Shown here: positions 53,138 through 62,273 of the stretch, in pieces
How the letters are laid out: each line of letters begins with the position of its first letter
Position numbering within the stretch: the stretch's first letter is position 1
NCBI GenBank assembly: GCA_938018005.1
Contig: CALIJG010000001.1
Location: forward strand, 1 to 64,000
DNA from: an uncultured Candidatus Saccharibacteria bacterium
GTDB taxonomy: Bacteria > Patescibacteriota > Saccharimonadia > Saccharimonadales > Saccharimonadaceae
Direction: 5' to 3'
DNA length: 64,000 nt
Notes under the pieces: model-generated
Database searches by the model: none
What the model saw: the letters and a program-made list of their open reading frames with translations, nothing else
What the model was told of the DNA's origin: nothing
Program-made: the position numbers and the translations under genes

Positions 53138-53592
53138 ATGAACAACCAGCCAACACCCCAGCAACCTGCTGCACCGCAGCCGCAGCCAGCACCGCAACCA
53201 CAACCGGTGGCCCAGCCGCAGCCGCAGCCGCAACAGACATATCAATATCAACAACACCCTACCAGCAGCCAGTTGCGCCAGTATTACAGCCAGCTGTTCA
53301 GCCACAGCCAACACCATATGCCTACCCCGTTCGTTATGACAACCCTGGTGAGACACTGGGTGTTATTGGATGCGTCTTGAGCTTCTTTGGTATCTCTATC
53401 GGTGGTATTCTCCTTGGCATTATTTCGCGCAATAAGTCTAAGGAAGCCGGTATGTCTACAACGTGGGGTAACGTTAGTCTGGGCTGGGGCATCTTTGGGT
53501 CAGTCTGCTGGTGTCTTATCTGGCTTTTCTGGATACTTGTGTTTGTTGGTGTATTGTCCAAGCCATCTTGGTGGTACTATTATTACTACTAA
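53138..53592 (+). CDS. P/Q-rich membrane protein (DUF4190-like), frameshifted
   Basis: ATG with GAGGAG 4 nt upstream. Frame 1 encodes MNNQPTPQQPAAP and a QP-repeat tail, but the continuation that makes sense is in another frame: PYQQPVAPVLQPAV, then two membrane helices (LGVIGCVLSFFGISIGGIL; GSVCWCLIWLFWILVFVGVL) and a WWYYYYY end. Total length is one base short of a multiple of three, so one base is missing near the CAA run at about 53250-53258. The restored protein has 151 residues. It is similar in tail composition to the genes at 28555 and 56991. Confidence 0.8.
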
Positions 53593-53610
53593 GCCACTTA
53601 CTTCGATATA

Positions 53611-53640
53611 AAAATACCCAGCACACTACTGGGTATTTTT
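53611..53640 (+). terminator. Terminator of the DUF4190-like gene
   Basis: 11-bp stem (53611-53621 with 53629-53639), 7-nt loop, T-run on the plus strand. Confidence 0.9.
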
Positions 53641-53843
53641 ATGTAAAGTATTTTGGGAGTACCTTCTGCATTTTTAGGGCTTTCGTATTCACCCCTCTAC
53701 AATCATGATCTCTATTTCTCGGTAGCGATAGTAGGAGTGGGTATTCGAGAGGTTTGTGCCCTCACAGCAAAGTAAATAGCCATTATTATACAGAAGCTTC
53801 ACCAAAAAACCATACAGTAACGAATTTTGCAAGCAATTTATCC

Positions 53844-53872
53844 AAAAAATCGACATACATACTGTATGCCGA
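53844..53872 (-). terminator. Terminator of dnaG-sigA
   Basis: 9-bp stem with one A-C mismatch (53850-53858 with 53864-53872), T6 follows on the minus strand. Confidence 0.8.
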
Positions 53873-53892
53873 TTATTCTCGTGCACTACCCC

Positions 53893-54918
53893 CTACTGCT
53901 GCAAATACTCGTACAGCTTCTTGGCGTCTTTGTGCTTGCGCAGCTTGGCGAGAGCCTTGGCCTCAATCTGACGGATACGCTCGCGCGTCACGGCAAACTC
54001 CTGCCCAACTTCCTCCAGTGTATGGCTCTTGCCATTCTCCAGGCCAAAGCGCATTTTGATAATCTTCTGTTCGCGATCACTCAAGGTCGAGAGGATGTCT
54101 TGCACCTGCTCCTTGAGAAGCTGGTTAGAGGCCGACTCTTCAGGACTGACCGTGTCCTCGTCCTCGATAAAGTCCCCGAGCACCGACTCCTCCGAGTCGT
54201 CGCCATCGCGCCCCACACCAGCATCCAGGCTGCTGATGTCTTGCTTAATCTTCATCACATATTCGACCTTATCCGGCTCCATATCGAGCTCTTTGGCAAG
54301 CTCCGTAATGGTTGGCTCGCGGTTCAAATCTTGCGTGAGGCGGCGCTGGGTGCGCAGCAGCTTATTGATCGTCTCCACCATATGGACAGGAATACGAATC
54401 GTGCGCGCTTGGTCGGCAATCGCACGGGTAATCGCCTGGCGAATCCACCAGGTGGCATAGGTGCTAAACTTAAAGCCCTTGTCTGGGTCAAACTTCTCCA
54501 CCGCCCGCAATAGCCCCGTGTGCCCTTCTTGGATAAGATCGAGAAAATCGAGGCCACGACCACTGTACCGCTTGGCAATGCTTACCACCAGTCGCATATT
54601 AGCCTCGGCCATTTTGTCTTTCGCCCGCTTATCGCCTTGCTTGATGCGATAAGCGAGATCAACCTCTTCGTCAGCACTCAGTAGCGGGATCTTGCCGATC
54701 TCACGCAGATGCAGCCGGACCGAGTCGTCACTAATATCATCAAAGTATTGGTTACTGTTGAGAATCTCCTCTGGCGTGTCTTCTTCCTCAAGTGCTGCGA
54801 GGTCGGGCTCCATATCGTCGACGGCTAGATCCATGATCGGTGGCTGGGCATCGGGCGGCGCTGCCTGAGCTGTGGTTGCTGGTTTTTTTTGCTTGGTATC
54901 CTTATCGTCGGTTGCCAC
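53893..54918 (-). CDS. rpoD: Primary sigma factor (SigA/RpoD)
   Basis: 341 residues. Regions 1.2-4 present: [15 protein letters not shown] (1.2), [26 protein letters not shown] (2.1-2.2), [20 protein letters not shown] (2.3-2.4), region 3 and helix-turn-helix [20 protein letters not shown] (4.2). Region 1.1 is replaced by a short acidic N terminus. The start is a GTG 7 nt after GGAG and overlaps the dnaG end by 17 nt. Region 2.4 would read the TATAMT -10 boxes seen throughout. Confidence 0.96.
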   Translation of the reverse strand: MATDDKDTKQKKPATTAQAAPPDAQPPIMDLAVDDMEPDLAALEEEDTPEEILNSNQYFDDISDDSVRLHLREIGKIPLLSADEEVDLAYRIKQGDKRAKDKMAEANMRLVVSIAKRYSGRGLDFLDLIQEGHTGLLRAVEKFDPDKGFKFSTYATWWIRQAITRAIADQARTIRIPVHMVETINKLLRTQRRLTQDLNREPTITELAKELDMEPDKVEYVMKIKQDISSLDAGVGRDGDDSEESVLGDFIEDEDTVSPEESASNQLLKEQVQDILSTLSDREQKIIKMRFGLENGKSHTLEEVGQEFAVTRERIRQIEAKALAKLRKHKDAKKLYEYLQQ

Positions 54919-56650
54919 GCGCTATCTCCTTGATTAATTGGTTCAGTTGCTCGCGCAAAGCAGCGGCAGCAGTCGTATCGCCGCTCTCTTCTGCTTGGCG
55001 CAAGTGGGTGATGAGATCTTGTTTGTGTTGCTGCTTGTGTTCGGTTTCGATCTGCCGCAAAAGCCGGGCGGTCTCGTAGTAGCGATCGGTCTCGCTCCAC
55101 GCACCATACCGAGCGTCGGCACGTACCCGCACCATTGTAATATACTCGTCAAAATTTTGCAATGGCGGCGGCGTAGTGGTAAGAGGTTGCCCGTGGTGCG
55201 CCGCATAGTACTGAGCCAAGGCCTGGCGCGCCTCCCCCGCAAAGAGCTGTGAGTCAACTCGCCCAAACAATTCCTGGCTCGGCCCATCGAGCATCGCCAG
55301 TGCAAGCGCATCATCTTGTGAGAGATAGCGATTGCGTGGCGCGGCCGCTGTCGCCTTAATGGCCTTGCGGATGGGTGCGGACGGTGCCGTTTGCTGTGCC
55401 TTGGTCTGAACGGCCTGGACACTCGAGCCAACTGCCTGAGCAATCTGCCGCTGGTAGTGCTCACGCTCGACCGGGTCACCCAAACGATTAACAAGTGCCA
55501 GCCCAACCGTCGTAAACTGCCGCTTACCTGCTGCTGTGGTAAGATCAAGCTGCTGCCGATACTGCGCCAGGAGCCAATCCACTGCTGGCTGAGCCGCCGC
55601 TATCGCCTGCTGCCAGGCCGCTACCCCCTGCTGCTGGATAAGTTCATCAGGGTCTTTTACCTCTGCCGGCAGCGACACCACCTTTAGCTCCACCCCCGCC
55701 TGGGCGGCCAAACCAATCGCTCGCTCTGTGGCGGCCCGCCCAGCGTTATCACCATCAAAACTCAGCCGAATATCGCCCGCCAGCCGCTTGAGCGCCCGAA
55801 TATGCTGCTCCGTCATAGCAGTGCCCGCCGTCGCCACCACTGCTGCTTCGCCCGCCTGATGGCTGCTGATCACATCCATATTACCCTCGACAATCACCGC
55901 ATAGCCCTGGGCCCGAATCGCCTGCTTGGCCTGCATCAAGCCAAAGACATGCCGGCCTTTATCATAGAGCAGCGTCTGGGGTGTGTTGAGATACTTGGGT
56001 GCATTAGGCACATCAGCAATCAAGCGCGCCGTAAAGCCAATCACCTGCCCACCCGCGTCCATCAACGGCACCATCATCCGCCCACGAAAGAGGTCGCCAT
56101 CGTAGCGGTTCACCAAGCCCGCCTCGCGCAGCTCTGCCAGCGAGAAGCCTTTTTTCTTAAGATACGTTACCAGAGCATGACCATCGCGCGGCGCATAACC
56201 AATCTGAAACTGCTGGACAATCGCCTTGCTGAGCCGCCGCGTTCGAAACACATACGCCAGCGCATCCTGGCTCCGCACCAAACAATGCTGATAAAAATTC
56301 GCCGCTAGCCGATGTGCCTCAAGCAGCCGCTGCTTGCGCAGCGCCAGGTCGCGATTACCCTTCTGCTCATACAGCGAGAGATCCACTCCCGCCTTGCGCG
56401 CGAGTAACTCCAGCGCCTGGCGAAAGTCCAGCCCCTCCACCTCCATAATAAAACTAAAGATGTCACCCCCGCGCCCACTGCTAAAATCATGCCAAATATT
56501 CTTCTCCGGGCTCACAAAAAAGCTCGGCGTCCGCTCACTGGTAAAGGGGCTCAGGCCTTTGTAACTCCGCCCCGCCCGCTTGAGCTGCACATACTCGCCC
56601 ACCACATCCTCTATATTCAATCGCGCCCGCACCTCTTCTTTGGCATCCAT
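54902..56650 (-). CDS. dnaG: DNA primase DnaG
   Basis: 582 residues. Makes RNA primers for replication. N-terminal domain has the right fold but the CHC2 zinc ligands are replaced: S34, T37, D55 and S58 stand where Cys/His/Cys/Cys are expected ([17 protein letters not shown]). TOPRIM catalytic domain with [11 protein letters not shown] and [12 protein letters not shown] intact; C-terminal helicase-binding helices. ATG 56650 is 6 nt after TATACT and lacks a ribosome site. The ORF is open 21 codons further. Confidence 0.95.
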   Translation of the reverse strand: MDAKEEVRARLNIEDVVGEYVQLKRAGRSYKGLSPFTSERTPSFFVSPEKNIWHDFSSGRGGDIFSFIMEVEGLDFRQALELLARKAGVDLSLYEQKGNRDLALRKQRLLEAHRLAANFYQHCLVRSQDALAYVFRTRRLSKAIVQQFQIGYAPRDGHALVTYLKKKGFSLAELREAGLVNRYDGDLFRGRMMVPLMDAGGQVIGFTARLIADVPNAPKYLNTPQTLLYDKGRHVFGLMQAKQAIRAQGYAVIVEGNMDVISSHQAGEAAVVATAGTAMTEQHIRALKRLAGDIRLSFDGDNAGRAATERAIGLAAQAGVELKVVSLPAEVKDPDELIQQQGVAAWQQAIAAAQPAVDWLLAQYRQQLDLTTAAGKRQFTTVGLALVNRLGDPVEREHYQRQIAQAVGSSVQAVQTKAQQTAPSAPIRKAIKATAAAPRNRYLSQDDALALAMLDGPSQELFGRVDSQLFAGEARQALAQYYAAHHGQPLTTTPPPLQNFDEYITMVRVRADARYGAWSETDRYYETARLLRQIETEHKQQHKQDLITHLRQAEESGDTTAAAALREQLNQLIKEIARGNRR

Positions 56651-56990
56651 AGGTATAGTATAGCGCATATGGCATAGGCCAATCGAACTGTGTTTACTGT
56701 CTTGTTTTCTCATCCCCTCATCAAGCTTGCTGCATCCACGCCACGCTGGACCTTGTCAGTACGCTAGCTGCATCACGTATCTTTAATGAGCTAGAAAAAC
56801 TTTGTGTGGTATAGAAAAATACACCTGTCTCTTACTACAAAACATGAGATATTTTTATATAGTATATAGGGGTATAGAGTATATAGTATAGAGGGGTATA
56901 TACTATGCTTACTTCATCCATCTGACCTCTGTTATAGATTATCCTCTTTACCTCTGTTAGTGGTTGTGTTTAAATGGTATTATAGTAACT
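56651..56990. other. Divergent intergenic region with tandem repeat
   Basis: About 340 nt between divergent dnaG and the gene at 56991. Contains the dnaG -10 box (56657-56662 minus), a two-copy 24-nt repeat (56857-56904), two ACCTCTGTTA words 25 nt apart, and the TATTAT of the gene at 56991. Confidence 0.5.
56857..56904. repeat. Two-copy 24-nt tandem repeat
   Basis: 56857-56880 and 56881-56904 are near-identical units containing ATATAGTATA and GGGGTATA. They contain several TATAGT/TATACT hexamers. Confidence 0.6.
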
Positions 56991-58160
56991 ATGAATCCAC
57001 AGCAACCATACACTCCCCAACCGAATGGTTCGGCACCGCAGCCTGAGCAACAGCCCCCGCAACCCAATGCGCCGGCAGCTGCTCCGTATGTCCCCTACTA
57101 TGCTACCCAAGCGGCGTCGGGTGCGCAGGATTATGGCTATGGTGCATACAATCCAGCAACGCAGAGCCAACCAGCCCAGTCACCGTATCAAGAGCAGCCC
57201 ACTCCTTCATCACCGCAACCTCAAGCCCCGCCCTACCAGCCGTATCAGCCACCACACAACCAACCAGCCGCCAGCTACGGCACAGGTCAGTCATATCACT
57301 ACGCGCCGCAGCCCGAGCAGCAGCCAGCCCAGCCCTTACAGCAGCCGCCAGCTACGACGCCCCAACCAACTAACTCACCCAGTCCACACACTGGCGCAGA
57401 CCCATCACAAAATTATGCGAGCGCTTACCCAAGTCAACCCGCCGCGCAGCCCTACCAGCCACAAGCAGGCGGCTACACTGGCCAGACATACGCCAACCCA
57501 CAGCAGCCACTCGGTGCCACTGCTATGGCTGCTACCGGCGCAGACCTTGGTGCAGCAAGCGAGCCAGACACCTCCTTCCCGGTAGATTACCTCAACGAAA
57601 TCGCACCCAAACCGCAGCCAGTACAGATTAACCGCTTTGCGGTATTTGGCCTAATCGGCGGCGTACTCTTGCTCGCCTTTAGTGCCGTCATGATGATGGT
57701 CAACAGCCAGCCCAACTACACCAAGCAAGCCCAAAGCACGCTAGCCCGCATCGAGACCTTGCAAGCGGCCACCAAGGAGCAGCAATCACGCCTGACAGAG
57801 AATGAGCTCTCAAGTATGAACACCACACTCACCACCTCGCTCGGTAGTATGGGGACAGAGCTCAAGTCGTCGCTCAAGGATGCGAAGATCAAGACCGAGC
57901 TAGTCGGCGACGCCAAAAAGACCGAAAAAGCCTACTCCGATAAGCTCTCCAAAACACTCGAAGACGCTTATCTCACTGGCTCGCTCGACCGCGTCTACGC
58001 ACGCGAAATGAGCTACCAGCTGTCCATCCTCAAGAGCTACCTCCAGAAGCTCAAAACCGCCAGCGGCAACCGTAAAGCCATTGCCGACTACGTTGCCACC
58101 AATAGCAAGACGCTCGACGCCGCCACCAAGTCATTCAGCAACTTTACCTCAACGAAGTAA
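56991..58160 (+). CDS. P/Q-rich tailed single-pass membrane protein
   Basis: 389 residues. The N-terminal half (1-205) is Pro/Gln/Tyr/Ala-rich and disordered (MNPQQPYTPQPNG; PQPQAPPYQPYQPPHNQP), then one transmembrane helix (about 218-240) and an exported helical Lys/Thr/Ser domain. Same plan as the gene at 28555. The ATG is 7 nt after TATTAT without a ribosome site. Own terminator. Confidence 0.75.
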   Translation: MNPQQPYTPQPNGSAPQPEQQPPQPNAPAAAPYVPYYATQAASGAQDYGYGAYNPATQSQPAQSPYQEQPTPSSPQPQAPPYQPYQPPHNQPAASYGTGQSYHYAPQPEQQPAQPLQQPPATTPQPTNSPSPHTGADPSQNYASAYPSQPAAQPYQPQAGGYTGQTYANPQQPLGATAMAATGADLGAASEPDTSFPVDYLNEIAPKPQPVQINRFAVFGLIGGVLLLAFSAVMMMVNSQPNYTKQAQSTLARIETLQAATKEQQSRLTENELSSMNTTLTTSLGSMGTELKSSLKDAKIKTELVGDAKKTEKAYSDKLSKTLEDAYLTGSLDRVYAREMSYQLSILKSYLQKLKTASGNRKAIADYVATNSKTLDAATKSFSNFTSTK

Positions 58161-58184
58161 CGAGAGTACTTCTACCCTATCGAC

Positions 58185-58212
58185 AAAGCTCGCCTCTCTG
58201 GCGGGCTTTTGC
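58185..58212 (+). terminator. Terminator of the 389-aa gene
   Basis: 9-bp stem with one T-G wobble (AAGCTCGCC with GGCGGGCTT) and T4 on the plus strand. Confidence 0.75.
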
Positions 58213-58478
58213 TGTATTAGGTATTCTGTTTGTATATAACTTCGCGGAGCGGTTTTTCTCCGCAGGGCACTGGATGATGCTGGTGTTTTATATGTGCCGA
58301 TTGTCACGTTTCTCTAGCCGCTCTTCTTTGGGCTATTATAAATTTAAATACGAGAAGCCCCGAAGCGCTAATTCTCTTCTGTTATTCCATTTAGTAGGGT
58401 GTATTTTAGATATCAAAAGGTCGAAGTTTGGGAGTAGCCAGTAGCCGCATCTTACAGTGTTTTATCGAAACGTACGTC
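58213..58478. other. Convergent intergenic region
   Basis: A hairpin GCGGAG/CTCCGC at about 58249-58266 is the only feature seen. No gene. Confidence 0.35.
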
Positions 58479-58820
58479 CTACTCCGTCACCAGCCGGTAG
58501 CTGAGCCGCGCCAGGTCAATCACCTCGTCATCACTCAACTGGCCGCTGCAAATAACAGTGATCCAATGTTTTTTGTTGAGGTGGTAGCCTGGCTGAACCG
58601 ACTCATACCGCTCGCGCAAAGTACGGGCAAGCTGCGGGTCGCATTTGAGGCTCACCCTTAGTGGCTGCGACCCTTCGGCAATGAGCGCAAACATCTTCTC
58701 CTGCTGGCCAGGCACATCCTTGTGCCCTATCTTGTACACCGCGATATCGTCCCCAAAGGGATAGTCGAGCCACGCTCCGGGCAGGCTGAGCAAAAATTCT
58801 TCGAGCTGCTTGTGTGTCAT
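58479..58820 (-). CDS. MmcQ/YjbR-family protein
   Basis: 113 residues of the double-wing MmcQ/YjbR fold (LEEFLLSLPGAWLDYPFGDDIAVYKIG; KMFALIAEG; LNKKHWITV). Often annotated as DNA-binding; role poorly known. The ATG is 6 nt after TATTAT, with no ribosome site. Confidence 0.85.
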   Translation of the reverse strand: MTHKQLEEFLLSLPGAWLDYPFGDDIAVYKIGHKDVPGQQEKMFALIAEGSQPLRVSLKCDPQLARTLRERYESVQPGYHLNKKHWITVICSGQLSDDEVIDLARLSYRLVTE

Positions 58821-58832
58821 AGCACTATAATA

Positions 58833-59696
58833 CTACACCCACTTGTGCCGCACAAAATACCCCACCATCGCCAGTGGTATGAGGACGATCAGGCCAATCA
58901 TCAGCCAAAAGGCGATATCGCTACGAAACGGCAGCTGCACAAAGTTCATCCCGCCCAGGCCCGTCAAGAATGAGACCGGCATAAAGACAGTGGCAACCAA
59001 GGTGAGGCGCTTCATCACATCATTCATACGGTTGGACACCACCGAGAGATACATATCAAGCGCGCTGGTGAGGAGGTCGCGCATCGTATCAATAAGCTCG
59101 TGGACGCGCCAGGCGTAGTCGTAGCTGTCGCGCACATACACCGCGCATTTTTTGTCAAACAAGGCATAGCGACCGTTACTCAGGCCATTGAGCACATTCA
59201 TCAAAGGGAGCACCACCTTGCGCAGGTCGGCCAGCTGGCGCTTATAGACAAAGAGCTGCTGGAGCTGCCGATTGTCTGGGGTGCGGATCATCGTATCTTC
59301 CAGCTGGTCGGTCACATCGTCGATATGATTCAGCAGCGGCATAAATTGCTCAATAGAAAACTGCGCAATAGTAGCCAGAATAAGCGATGGCGTCTTGCTA
59401 CTAGGCCGCAGCGCGGTAATGCGCTGAATGAGTTCATCATCCAGCTCACCCTGGTGCAGCGTAATAATCTCGGTTTTACTGAGCAAAATAGTAATGGTAT
59501 GGTACTTCACATTGTGCCGGCTGACGTATGGTATATCCAGCGTCAGCAGCAGCCACTGCTCCCCTTCTACCGCCTGTGGCAGCCAGCGATGCTCGCGCAC
59601 CATGCGGGCCTGCAGCTCGGGCAGGTGGAGCTCATCTATCAATGCTCGCCGCTGCTCGGCTGTGTCGATCGTAATATCGCGCCACAGCTCGGGCAT
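58833..59696 (-). CDS. corA: CorA-family magnesium/cobalt transporter
   Basis: 287 residues. An N-terminal alpha/beta domain, long helices (about 95-215), two C-terminal membrane helices and the signature MNF in GLGGMNF, which is preceded by Gly instead of the usual Tyr of YGMN. Predicted pentameric divalent metal channel. Its ATG overlaps the orn stop (TAATG). Confidence 0.88.
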   Translation of the reverse strand: MPELWRDITIDTAEQRRALIDELHLPELQARMVREHRWLPQAVEGEQWLLLTLDIPYVSRHNVKYHTITILLSKTEIITLHQGELDDELIQRITALRPSSKTPSLILATIAQFSIEQFMPLLNHIDDVTDQLEDTMIRTPDNRQLQQLFVYKRQLADLRKVVLPLMNVLNGLSNGRYALFDKKCAVYVRDSYDYAWRVHELIDTMRDLLTSALDMYLSVVSNRMNDVMKRLTLVATVFMPVSFLTGLGGMNFVQLPFRSDIAFWLMIGLIVLIPLAMVGYFVRHKWV

Positions 59697-60247
59697 TACA
59701 GAGCGACCTTTTGCAAATAATAACGCAGCTCCATAATGCTACCGCGGATATCCTCCAGCGCGCGGTGGTCTTCCGGCTTGGCAAATTTCTTGCCGTATTT
59801 GCCCTCCATCACCACCTTCCAGGCGCTCACATCCAGCATGCGGTAGTGGAAACGCTGCGCCAGCTGCGGCCACCAGTGATCGATAAAGCGGCGATCTTGG
59901 TGGATGGAGTTTCCCGCCAGCAATATCCGCCCCTCGCCAGCACACTGCGCATCACAAAACGCCAACAGCTCTTGCTCAATTATTGCCAGCGGTTTACCCT
60001 GAGCATTCTGCTCCTCCAGCCCACGCCGCGCTGCCGGGTGCTGATCCCAAAAGCTGGCGTTGCCATCGAGGAGGCGTTTGAGTTTGGCTTCGTCGTGATG
60101 CACTACCCCTTCGTACGTTGCAATCTCGGCAAAGGTCCAGTCTGTCACGATCGCCGCCACTTCTAATATTTCATCCGTGGTAGGGTCCAGCCCCGTCATC
60201 TCTAGGTCTACCCACAAAATCCGTTTTGGTTTGAAGCTTGGTTTCAT
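59696..60247 (-). CDS. orn: Oligoribonuclease
   Basis: 183 residues, DEDDh 3'-5' exoribonuclease that finishes degradation of 2-5 nt RNAs. WVDLEMTGLD, GNSIHQDRRFI, HRALEDI. Complements PNPase and RNase J in RNA decay. Head of the orn-corA operon; ATG is 6 nt after TATACT, leaderless type. Confidence 0.96.
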   Translation of the reverse strand: MKPSFKPKRILWVDLEMTGLDPTTDEILEVAAIVTDWTFAEIATYEGVVHHDEAKLKRLLDGNASFWDQHPAARRGLEEQNAQGKPLAIIEQELLAFCDAQCAGEGRILLAGNSIHQDRRFIDHWWPQLAQRFHYRMLDVSAWKVVMEGKYGKKFAKPEDHRALEDIRGSIMELRYYLQKVAL

Positions 60248-60253
60248 GCTTCT

Positions 60254-60259
60254 AGTATA
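60254..60259 (-). promoter_or_regulatory. -10 box of orn, leaderless type
   Basis: TATACT on the minus strand, 6 nt before the ATG at 60247. Confidence 0.6.
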
Positions 60260-60501
60260 CTACATGCCCACCGCATAGCGCTCATCCTTAGCTATTACTG
60301 TTATAAGCATAAGATTTACTGGTATGCAAGTTGGTGTACTACTTTTTTGTTCAGGAGCCTTTGCCTGCCCTTCTATCTTCTCGCTTCAAGAGGCAATTAT
60401 GGGATAAATCCCCTCCTCTACCACTGTTATTTCCGAATGGTTCACTATTGTGTTCAGGCTACGTAGATGTTTGGGTAGTGCGCAAATTTATTATTCACCA
60501 T
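60260..60501. other. Intergenic region
   Basis: About 240 nt upstream of orn and downstream of the mscL terminator. No gene seen. Confidence 0.35.
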
Positions 60502-60530
60502 AGAAAAACCACACCGCGGTGGGTGTGGTT
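60502..60530 (-). terminator. Terminator of mscL
   Basis: 8-bp stem AACCACAC/GTGTGGTT with a GC-rich loop, T5 on the minus strand. Confidence 0.8.
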
Positions 60531-60555
60531 GATCGCTACGCAGGCTCTTGCCTAC

Positions 60556-61005
60556 TTAGTCTTTTTTCTTGTCCAAGCGGTCGAGCTTGAGAAAGTGGAT
60601 GATCAGGTAGATGACGAATGCTGTGGCAATCAAGGTGATCAGCGAGCTCACGAAGGCTCCCCACGCAAAGTCGGCGCTGCGCCCAGCAATCTCAATATGT
60701 GTGCTGGCAGCCTCGAGGCCCTTCTGCGACCCCACGATGAACTGCACAACCGGGCTAATGAACCCCTGAACTAATTTTTTGACCGTGTCACCGGCAGCGG
60801 TACCAATCGCCAAACCAACAGCCAGGCCAACCACGCCCTGCTCGCGAATAAACTCAGCAAAGCCGCCAATGTGGCTGTTCTTCATTTTCTGCTCTAGAGC
60901 TTGGGCAGCAGCTGCAGCCTCTTGGGCAGCCTTGCGTGGGGTGCGGCGTGCAGCAGGCTTCTTTGCAGCAGCTGCTTTGGTTTTGGTTGTTGTTCGTTCT
61001 GCCAT
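60556..61005 (-). CDS. mscL: Large-conductance mechanosensitive channel
   Basis: 149 residues. Two membrane helices (EQGVVGLAVGLAIGTAAGDTV; FVSSLITLIATAFVIYLIIHFL). The N terminus has an additional 45-residue Lys/Ala/Arg-rich extension. It vents solutes in hypo-osmotic shock. AAGGAG precedes the ATG. Monocistronic. Confidence 0.88.
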   Translation of the reverse strand: MAERTTTKTKAAAAKKPAARRTPRKAAQEAAAAAQALEQKMKNSHIGGFAEFIREQGVVGLAVGLAIGTAAGDTVKKLVQGFISPVVQFIVGSQKGLEAASTHIEIAGRSADFAWGAFVSSLITLIATAFVIYLIIHFLKLDRLDKKKD

Positions 61006-61103
61006 AGGTTCTCCTTATTAACCATTGTTTATTCAAATTATAGCATATTCTGCACTAATTGCTAGCGGTCTTGTGTTCGTGGTGTTCTATGGTCGTTATT
61101 TCA

Positions 61104-62273
61104 TTATTGCTTCATTCGCTTAGCTTGTTTGCGTGCTTTGTTGACTTTATTACGCTGCAAATCTTTAAAGCCTCGCGACAGGCGTTGTGATGGAGTCGCG
61201 ATATTATCTGCATTATCATCAAAGATAACAAATGGGTGCTCGTACGTCTGTATCGCTTGCTCGACAAGTTTGGCATTGCCCGTGGCAGTCGCTACTTTGC
61301 GTAGTATATCACCAAGGAAAAAGCGATTAACTGTCGTGTCACCCGGCGAAAGGCTCGCATGGACAGTCTGCGCTAATTCAATTGCTTGCTCACCCATACC
61401 CTGGGCGATAAGCTTCTTGCACAGCTGGTTGGCCTCTTTCAGGTCGTTACGTCGATCAACATCTGGGTAGATGCCTGGTAGCTGGCTTAAACTTTCGTAT
61501 GCAGCACCAAATTCGTCATGGCGATTATGGATGATTGCATCATAATGAACGCGCAATAGCTCACGCCCAGGGATAGATGGCAGTGTAATAAGCTGTAGCA
61601 GACTATTTCGTCTGTCACCATCACGATACTGCTGACTAGTAACATCAGCAAAGTTTAACCATGGGCGAGATGAAACAAAGGCATCACGGTTGATTGACGG
61701 CGGGAGATTCTTCACTAGTTCGCTGGTCTGCAGCCAATTCACTGCGCGAAGCTCACCACTCATCAACTGATCTTGCGGGTTTTTTCCACTTATCGCTTCT
61801 GTTGTCTCTTTGCATAGCTCATTCGTAGGTACATCAAGCAAAAACGAGCGCTGACTTGGCCGGTCAAACAACATAATTACGGCATGTTGGTTAACATACC
61901 CAATATAGTGCTCTAACCCCTTAATCTGATCGAGGCACTCCGATGCCACAATAGTATAACCATAGCAATTAGCTGTCTCACGCTCGGCAATACTTTCAGC
62001 GGTAAGAAGCGGTGTACCATCTGTGGTCGGTGCAAATTCAAGCGTCTGGCGCACCAAGTGCCCCACCAAAACTGCTGCATTAGTGGCGTCTTCAAAGGCC
62101 AGCGGCGACTGCTCGTAGGCTGCGCCGATAATCTTGAGCTGCTTTGAGTCAAGCAAGCGCTCGCGACCAATCTCGATATTTTGTGCTGCAATACGATGCT
62201 TTGGCGTCATAAGCTCTGCCGCTAGCGGCCCGTGCAAGGCAGATGAGTCGGTATGTGGCGTACACTCACCCAC
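61104..62273 (-). CDS. Transglutaminase-like cysteine protein with helical repeat C terminus
   Basis: 389 residues from a GTG that overlaps the argS stop by 1 nt; the ATG at 62210 is an alternative. N-terminal helices, then a probable transglutaminase/cysteine-peptidase core: Cys103 in ETANCYGYTI, His130 in VNQHAVIML, Asp147 in SFLLDVP, with spacing and order typical of that fold. C-terminal half is helical and resembles TPR-like repeats; it ends in a Lys/Arg-rich tail. Coupled to argS. Function not established. Confidence 0.65.
   Translation of the reverse strand: MGECTPHTDSSALHGPLAAELMTPKHRIAAQNIEIGRERLLDSKQLKIIGAAYEQSPLAFEDATNAAVLVGHLVRQTLEFAPTTDGTPLLTAESIAERETANCYGYTIVASECLDQIKGLEHYIGYVNQHAVIMLFDRPSQRSFLLDVPTNELCKETTEAISGKNPQDQLMSGELRAVNWLQTSELVKNLPPSINRDAFVSSRPWLNFADVTSQQYRDGDRRNSLLQLITLPSIPGRELLRVHYDAIIHNRHDEFGAAYESLSQLPGIYPDVDRRNDLKEANQLCKKLIAQGMGEQAIELAQTVHASLSPGDTTVNRFFLGDILRKVATATGNAKLVEQAIQTYEHPFVIFDDNADNIATPSQRLSRGFKDLQRNKVNKARKQAKRMKQ

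Noticed and set aside
52481..53356. Minus-strand ORF of 291 codons over the kinase gene and upstream of the frameshifted gene
   Set aside because: The Leu/Arg-repeat translation and lack of a start context mark it as a shadow of the kinase and QP repeats.
53893..54918. Sigma factor as a second, alternative sigma
   Set aside because: It has full regions 1.2-4 with the primary-sigma sequences and lies with dnaG, as primary sigma genes do.
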